Part shown: in pieces, positions 59,788 to 64,000 of the stretch | Position numbering within the stretch: the first letter of the stretch is position 1 | Layout of the letters: every line of letters starts with the position of its first letter | Source of the DNA: Nocardia bhagyanarayanae | GTDB taxonomy: Bacteria > Actinomycetota > Actinomycetes > Mycobacteriales > Mycobacteriaceae | Direction of reading: 5' to 3' | Assembly (NCBI RefSeq): GCF_006716565.1 | Contig: NZ_VFPG01000001.1 | Location: forward strand, 5,084,001-5,148,000 | DNA length: 64,000 nucleotides | The notes under the pieces: generated by a model | Database searches by the model: none | What the model was told of the DNA's origin: nothing | What the model saw: the letters and a program-made list of their open reading frames with translations, nothing else | Position numbers and translations under genes: made by a program

Positions 59788-61620
59788 ATGAGCACTACAG
59801 AAATCGGTTTCGCGCACGAATCAGGCAAGACGGTCTACACCGTTCCCGAGGCGTTCCAGGAGACCATCAAGCTGCGGCCAGAGGCGGTCGCGTTGCGCAC
59901 CGTCGGCGGGACGACGGAGATCAGCTGGCGGGAATACGGCCGACGGGTCGAATCGATCGCGGCCGGACTCGCGGCGCTGGGCGTGACCCGCGGCGACACC
60001 GTCGGGATCATGCTCACCAACCGGCCCGAATTCAACCTCGTCGACACGGCCGCGCTGCACTTGGGCGCGACACCGTTCTCGATCTACAACACCAGCTCCC
60101 CCGAACAGATCACCCACCTGTTCACCAACGCCGAGAACAAGGTGGTGGTCACCGAACGCGCGTTCCTCGACGTGATCAACAGCGCGGGCGTCGAGCTCGC
60201 GCACATCATCGTCGTTGACGGCCCGGCCACCGGCGCGACCACGCTGGAGGAGGTCGAGGCCAACCCGGCCGCCGACTTCGATTTCGCCGCAGCCTGGCAG
60301 GCCGTGGAGCCCGGCGATCTGGCCACCCTGATCTACACCTCGGGCACCACCGGTCCGTCCAAGGGTGTGGAGATCACCCACCGCAACGTGCTCGCCCAGA
60401 TCATCGCGCTGGTGAACGGCGCGCTGCCGGTCGGCTTCGACGACCGGGCGATCTCCTACCTGCCCGCCGCGCACGTCGCGGACCGCATTTCCGGGCACGC
60501 CATCAGCCTGCTCACCGGCATCCTCATCACCTGCGTTCCGGATCCGCGCGAGATCGCCGCCGCGCTGCCCGACGCCCGCCCGACCGTCTTCTTCGGCGTC
60601 CCCCGGGTGTGGCAGAAGATCAAGGCGGGCATCGACGGCAAGCTGGCCACCGAACCGAGCCCGGTCAAGCGGTCCTTGGCGAACTGGGCCATCGGCACCG
60701 GTGTCGCCGCCGCGCGCGCCGACCTCGCGGGCAAGGGACGCGGCCCGGTGCTCGGGTTGCAGTACAAGCTCGCCGACGCGCTCGTGCTGTCGAAGCTGCG
60801 CCACGCCCTCGGCTTGGACAACCTGAAGGTCGCCGCCTCCGGCGCGGCCGCCATCCCGCCGGAGACCCTCGAGTACTTCCTCGGCCTCGGCTTCACCGTC
60901 ACCGAGGTGTGGGGCATGTCGGAGACCACCGGCGTCGCGACCTACACCGAATTGGACAAGCCGCGCCCTGGTTCGGTCGGCCGCGCGGTGGACGGGCTCG
61001 AGCTGCGCCTCGGCGAGGACGGCGAGCTGCTGGTGCGCGGCCCGATCGTCACGCCGGGCTACCGCAAGCAGCCCGACAAGACCAAGGAGGCGCTCGACTC
61101 CGACGGCTGGCTGTCCACCGGCGACGTGGCGACCATCGACGCCGACGGCTACGTGCGGATCGTGGACCGCAAGAAAGAACTCATCATCAACGAGGCGGGC
61201 AAGAACATCTCCCCCACCAACATCGAGAACGCGGTGAAGGCGGCGTCCTCGCTGGTGGGTCAAGTGGTGGCGATCGGAGAGGCCAAGCCCTACATCTCCG
61301 CGCTGATCGTGCTCGACCCCGACACGGCCGCCATCCGCGCCAAGGAAATCGGCGCGCCCGCCGAGGATCTGGCCGCGCTGGCCACCCGCAAGGAGATCGT
61401 CGACGAGGTGCTCGCGGCCGTCGAGGCCGGTAACCGCAAGCTTTCGCGCGTCGAGCAGATCAAGCGCTTCACGATCGTCGGCAAGGCGTGGGAGCCGGGC
61501 GGCGACGAGCTGACCCCGACCATGAAGCTCAAGCGCAACCCGATCGCGGCGAAGTACGCCGAGGAGATCGCCACGCTGTACGTCAACCCGCTGCCCGAGA
61601 CGGTGGTCAACGTCTCCTGA
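59788..61620 (+). CDS. long-chain fatty acyl-CoA synthetase (FadD15-like)
   Basis: 610 residues. YTSGTTGPSKGVEITHRN for ATP binding, SYLPAAHVADRISGHA, SGAAAIPPETLEYFLGLG, WGMSETTGVATY, hinge GYVRIVDRKKELII, and the lysine region GGDELTPTMKLKRN. Activates long-chain fatty acids for degradation or lipid synthesis. ATG 59788 follows AACAGGGAAA. Paralogue of the enzyme at 31390. It follows the cyclohydrolases on the same strand but has its own leader and ends at a strong terminator. Confidence 0.92.
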   Translation: MSTTEIGFAHESGKTVYTVPEAFQETIKLRPEAVALRTVGGTTEISWREYGRRVESIAAGLAALGVTRGDTVGIMLTNRPEFNLVDTAALHLGATPFSIYNTSSPEQITHLFTNAENKVVVTERAFLDVINSAGVELAHIIVVDGPATGATTLEEVEANPAADFDFAAAWQAVEPGDLATLIYTSGTTGPSKGVEITHRNVLAQIIALVNGALPVGFDDRAISYLPAAHVADRISGHAISLLTGILITCVPDPREIAAALPDARPTVFFGVPRVWQKIKAGIDGKLATEPSPVKRSLANWAIGTGVAAARADLAGKGRGPVLGLQYKLADALVLSKLRHALGLDNLKVAASGAAAIPPETLEYFLGLGFTVTEVWGMSETTGVATYTELDKPRPGSVGRAVDGLELRLGEDGELLVRGPIVTPGYRKQPDKTKEALDSDGWLSTGDVATIDADGYVRIVDRKKELIINEAGKNISPTNIENAVKAASSLVGQVVAIGEAKPYISALIVLDPDTAAIRAKEIGAPAEDLAALATRKEIVDEVLAAVEAGNRKLSRVEQIKRFTIVGKAWEPGGDELTPTMKLKRNPIAAKYAEEIATLYVNPLPETVVNVS

Positions 61621-61637
61621 GTCGTGCCGGAAGAACT

Positions 61638-61666
61638 GTGGCCCCGAGCGGAAAGCTCGGGGCCAC
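61638..61666. terminator. intrinsic terminator
   Basis: Perfect 12-bp stem GTGGCCCCGAGC / GCTCGGGGCCAC with a GGAAA loop, followed at 61671 by GTTTTC. Lies between the converging synthetase and PEBP genes. Confidence 0.75.
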
Positions 61667-61684
61667 GGCCGTTTTCGCGCGCTT

Positions 61685-62209
61685 TTACTGCTCGTAGGTG
61701 CCGATCAGGGTGGCGCGGGCCAGGGTGTGCGAGAACAGGTTGAACCCGAGGTAGGCGGGCGTCGCGTCGGCGTCGATGCCCAGGCTCTCCACGTCCACCG
61801 CGTGAACCACGATGAAGTAGCGGTGTGGGCCGTGGCCGGGCGGCGGTGCGGCGCCGACGAATCCGGCGAAGCCGCCGTCGTTGCGCAAGGTCACCGCGCC
61901 CGAGGGCAGCGAACCGCCCGCACTGCCGGCCCCGCTGGGCAGCGAGGTGGTCGACGCCGGGATGTCGGCGACGGCCCAATGCCAGAAGCCCGAGGCCGTC
62001 GGCGCGTCGGGATCGTAGACGGTGACGGCGAAACTCTTGGTCTCGGCGGGGAATCCGGACCAGGATAGCTGCGGGGAGATGTCCTTGCCCCCGGCGCCGA
62101 ACACGCCGCTGACCTGGTCGTTGCCGAGCGGGCTTCGGTCGGTGACGTCTTCGGAGGTGAGGGTGAACTCGGGGACCTGCGGTAGTGCGTCGTACGGGTT
62201 GTAGGTCAT
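61685..62209 (-). CDS. YbhB/YbcL-family PEBP protein
   Basis: 174 residues. Phosphatidylethanolamine-binding-protein fold: [53 protein letters not shown]. The DPDAP and GxHRY motifs form the anion pocket. No signal peptide; cytoplasmic. ATG 62209 follows AAAGAGGAA. It lies 31 bases after the M20 peptidase gene, same transcript. Matches Rv2140c (TB18.6) in position as I recall. Confidence 0.9.
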   Translation of the reverse strand: MTYNPYDALPQVPEFTLTSEDVTDRSPLGNDQVSGVFGAGGKDISPQLSWSGFPAETKSFAVTVYDPDAPTASGFWHWAVADIPASTTSLPSGAGSAGGSLPSGAVTLRNDGGFAGFVGAAPPPGHGPHRYFIVVHAVDVESLGIDADATPAYLGFNLFSHTLARATLIGTYEQ

Positions 62210-62240
62210 GGTTCCTCTTTTCGGAGCCGTGGTGTGCGGA

Positions 62241-63602
62241 TCAGCTGTGCAACAGGAAGTGTTCCAGTACGCGGGTGCCGAATTCGAGAGCGTCCACCGG
62301 AACACGTTCGTCCACGCCGTGGAACAGGGCGCTGAAGTCCAGTTCCGGCGGCAGCCGCAGCGGTGCGAAACCGAAACAGCGAATTCCCAAGCGGGCGAAG
62401 GCTTTCGCGTCCGTGCCCCCGGAAAGCATGTAGGGCACCGTGCGGCCCTGCGGGTCGTGCGCCAGGATCGCGTCGTTCATGGCGTCGACCAGGTGTCCGT
62501 CGAAGGTGGTCTCGTAGGAGTCGAGCTTGGTGATCCACTCGCGTTCGACATCGGGGCCGATCAGCTCGTCCACCTCGCGTTCGAAGGCGGCTTGGCGGCC
62601 CGGCACCACCCGGCAGTCCACCACCGCCTCCGCGGTCTGCGGAATGACGTTGGCCTTGTAACCGGCCTGCAGCATGGTGGGATTGGCGGTGTCGCGCAGG
62701 GTGGCGCCGATGATGCGGGAGATGGTGCCGAGCTTGGCGAGCTGCCCCTCGATGTCCGGGCTCTCCGGGTCGAAGGGAATGCCGGTCTCCTCCGACACCG
62801 CGGCGAGGAACTCGGCCACCGAATCCGAAAGCACCAGCGGGAAGGTGTGTTTGCCGAGCCGGGCCACCGCCTCGGCCAGGATGGTGACCGCGTTGTCCTC
62901 GTGCAGGAACGAGCCGTGCCCGGCGCGGGCCTTGGCGCGCAAGCGCATCCAGCCCAGCCCCTTCTCGGCGGTCTCCACCAGGTAGAGCCTGCGCTCACCG
63001 CCGTCGCGGCGCGGCACCGTCAGCGAGAAACCGCCGACCTCCCCCACCGCCTCGGTGACACCGTCGAACAGGTCGGGACGGTTGTCCACCAACCACTGCG
63101 AGCCCCACTTGCCGCCGTTCTCCTCGTCGGCAAGGAACGCGAAGACGATGTCACGCGGCGGCACCGTGCCTTCGACCTTGAACTGGCGCGCCACCGCCAG
63201 CATCATCCCGACCATGTCCTTCATGTCGATGGCGCCGCGGCCCCAGACGTAGCCGTCGCGCACCGCGCCGGAGAACGGGTGCACGCTCCAGTCCGACGCC
63301 TCGGCGGGCACCACGTCCAGATGCCCGTGCATCAGCAGCGCGCCGCGACTGGAATCGGCACCTTTCAGTCGCGCGAAGACGTTGCCGCGGCACGGCGCAC
63401 CGGATTCCACGTATTCGGTGGTGTATCCGACCTGGTGCAGTTGATCGGCCACCCACTGGGCGCATTCGCGCTCACCCTTCGTGGTGGCCAGATCGCCCGT
63501 GTTCGAGGTGTCGAACCTGATCAGTCGACTGACCAACTCGACGACCTCGTCCACCGCGCGAGATCTGCTGTTCGGACCGGAGCCTTCGCCGTTAACGGAC
63601 AC
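62241..63602 (-). CDS. M20-family metallopeptidase
   Basis: 453 residues. Zinc ligands in [14 protein letters not shown] (His, Asp) and [12 protein letters not shown], the general base in [12 protein letters not shown], and the final His in SGGTDAKAF and neighbours. It has a lid/dimerisation domain (residues about 200-320). Acts on small peptides or N-acyl amino acids; resembles DapE/acetylornithine deacetylase-like members of mycolata (Rv2141c position). GTG 63602 follows GGAAAGGGG. First gene of the unit with PEBP. Confidence 0.9.
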   Translation of the reverse strand: MSVNGEGSGPNSRSRAVDEVVELVSRLIRFDTSNTGDLATTKGERECAQWVADQLHQVGYTTEYVESGAPCRGNVFARLKGADSSRGALLMHGHLDVVPAEASDWSVHPFSGAVRDGYVWGRGAIDMKDMVGMMLAVARQFKVEGTVPPRDIVFAFLADEENGGKWGSQWLVDNRPDLFDGVTEAVGEVGGFSLTVPRRDGGERRLYLVETAEKGLGWMRLRAKARAGHGSFLHEDNAVTILAEAVARLGKHTFPLVLSDSVAEFLAAVSEETGIPFDPESPDIEGQLAKLGTISRIIGATLRDTANPTMLQAGYKANVIPQTAEAVVDCRVVPGRQAAFEREVDELIGPDVEREWITKLDSYETTFDGHLVDAMNDAILAHDPQGRTVPYMLSGGTDAKAFARLGIRCFGFAPLRLPPELDFSALFHGVDERVPVDALEFGTRVLEHFLLHS

Positions 63603-63921
63603 GTCCCCTTTCCTACCACTCGTCGCCGGTGCGGCGCTCCGCCACCGCGCCGCGAGTCCGTGCGCGACGCGGCGTGGCGTGCGCGATCCCGGCGCCGTGT
63701 GTTAGCGATCAGCGTGCGGCAAACCCGTGCCCGCCGGGCCGAAACCCCCTGTCGCGGCGGGCGGAACCGTGGCGGGCGGCCGACAGGAACGGACGGATCC
63801 GACCCACTACACTGCCGGAGACCTGGTCGACAGACTGTCGAGGTCGTTCGGGGGGCGCGCTCGGAGTTCCGCCGAAATACAGACCCGCGCTCGCCGAGCG
63901 TCGACGACAAGTGAGGAATTG
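63603..63921. other. intergenic region, nothing identified
   Basis: 319 bases between the M20 peptidase start and the gene at 63922. It must contain both divergent promoters. I see no convincing gene, repeat or RNA; a short ATGA-free CG-rich stretch with GTCGACAGACTGTCGAGG at about 63826 could be an operator, but its symmetry is weak. Confidence 0.4.
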
Positions 63922-64000
63922 ATGACGTACCCCCCGCCCCAACCCGGCTTCGACCCGTACAAGCAGTCCGACCCGTACGCGCAGCAGCAGCCGCAACCGG
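63922..64000 (+). CDS. proline/glutamine-rich protein, amino-terminal part (cut by window edge)
   Basis: ATG 63922 with GTGAGGA upstream. The 26 visible residues are Pro/Gln/Tyr-rich (MTYPPPQPGFDPYKQ), typical of the cytoplasmic head of a multi-span actinobacterial membrane protein. The rest lies outside the window; no function can be given. Confidence 0.6.
   Translation, partial: MTYPPPQPGFDPYKQSDPYAQQQPQP

Overview
The window is about 70% G+C with gene-dense, strongly GC3-biased coding sequence on both strands. It carries mycothiol synthesis (mshC), F420-type luciferase-like oxidoreductases, many TetR and MerR regulators, an Mtb12-like lipoprotein with an MmpL-type transporter, and a block that matches the Mycobacterium tuberculosis Rv2130c-Rv2141c neighbourhood as I recall it. 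This points to a mycolic-acid actinobacterium, most likely Nocardia or a close relative. No tRNA, rRNA, CRISPR array, insertion sequence or prophage was seen.

Left part (1-8.4 kb): the edge of what looks like an aromatic (type II) polyketide cluster. It holds a truncated FAD hydroxylase, an alpha/beta hydrolase, an HxlR regulator with a divergent luciferase-domain protein, a biotin carrier protein, an ActIII-like ketoreductase, an NTF2/ActVI-ORFA-like protein and a RutE-like nitroreductase. It is followed by a lipid-transfer-protein/DUF35 pair behind a KstR-like palindrome and by an odd EF-G-like protein without its P-loop.

8.5-31.3 kb is accessory: regulator/enzyme modules, most with a readable palindromic operator, mixed with decaying genes (three broken TetR genes and one internally deleted hydrolase). 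It also has a molybdopterin oxidoreductase/enoyl-CoA hydratase pair, a CPA1 antiporter carrying a ubiquitin-protease-type zinc finger, and a LigC-like DNA ligase. It ends with a five-gene operon encoding only the membrane sector (I, a, c, b, b') of an F-type ATPase, with no F1 genes and no delta domain.

31.3-44.9 kb: an acyl-CoA synthetase, a multicopper oxidase/ZIP permease pair, a metallo-beta-lactamase-fold protein, then the conserved block mshC, SCO1664 family, DUF3090, histidine phosphatase and uppP, interleaved with aldo/keto reductases and an F420-type oxidoreductase. 44.9-53.2 kb interrupts this block with a heme-uptake operon (hmuTUV, with a 22-codon ORF bridging U and V), an epimerase/TetR pair and a lipoprotein-MMPL operon. 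53.3-55.7 kb returns to the conserved block (lppL, DUF5703, pyrD).

55.7-59.6 kb holds the most unusual gene set. Two small tandem paralogues are divergent from a PfkB-fold protein that lacks its catalytic aspartate, and this is followed by two adjacent stand-alone GTP cyclohydrolase II paralogues. The second paralogue lacks the active-site tyrosine. The window closes with a second acyl-CoA synthetase, the PEBP protein and M20 peptidase of the conserved block, and the start of a proline/glutamine-rich protein.
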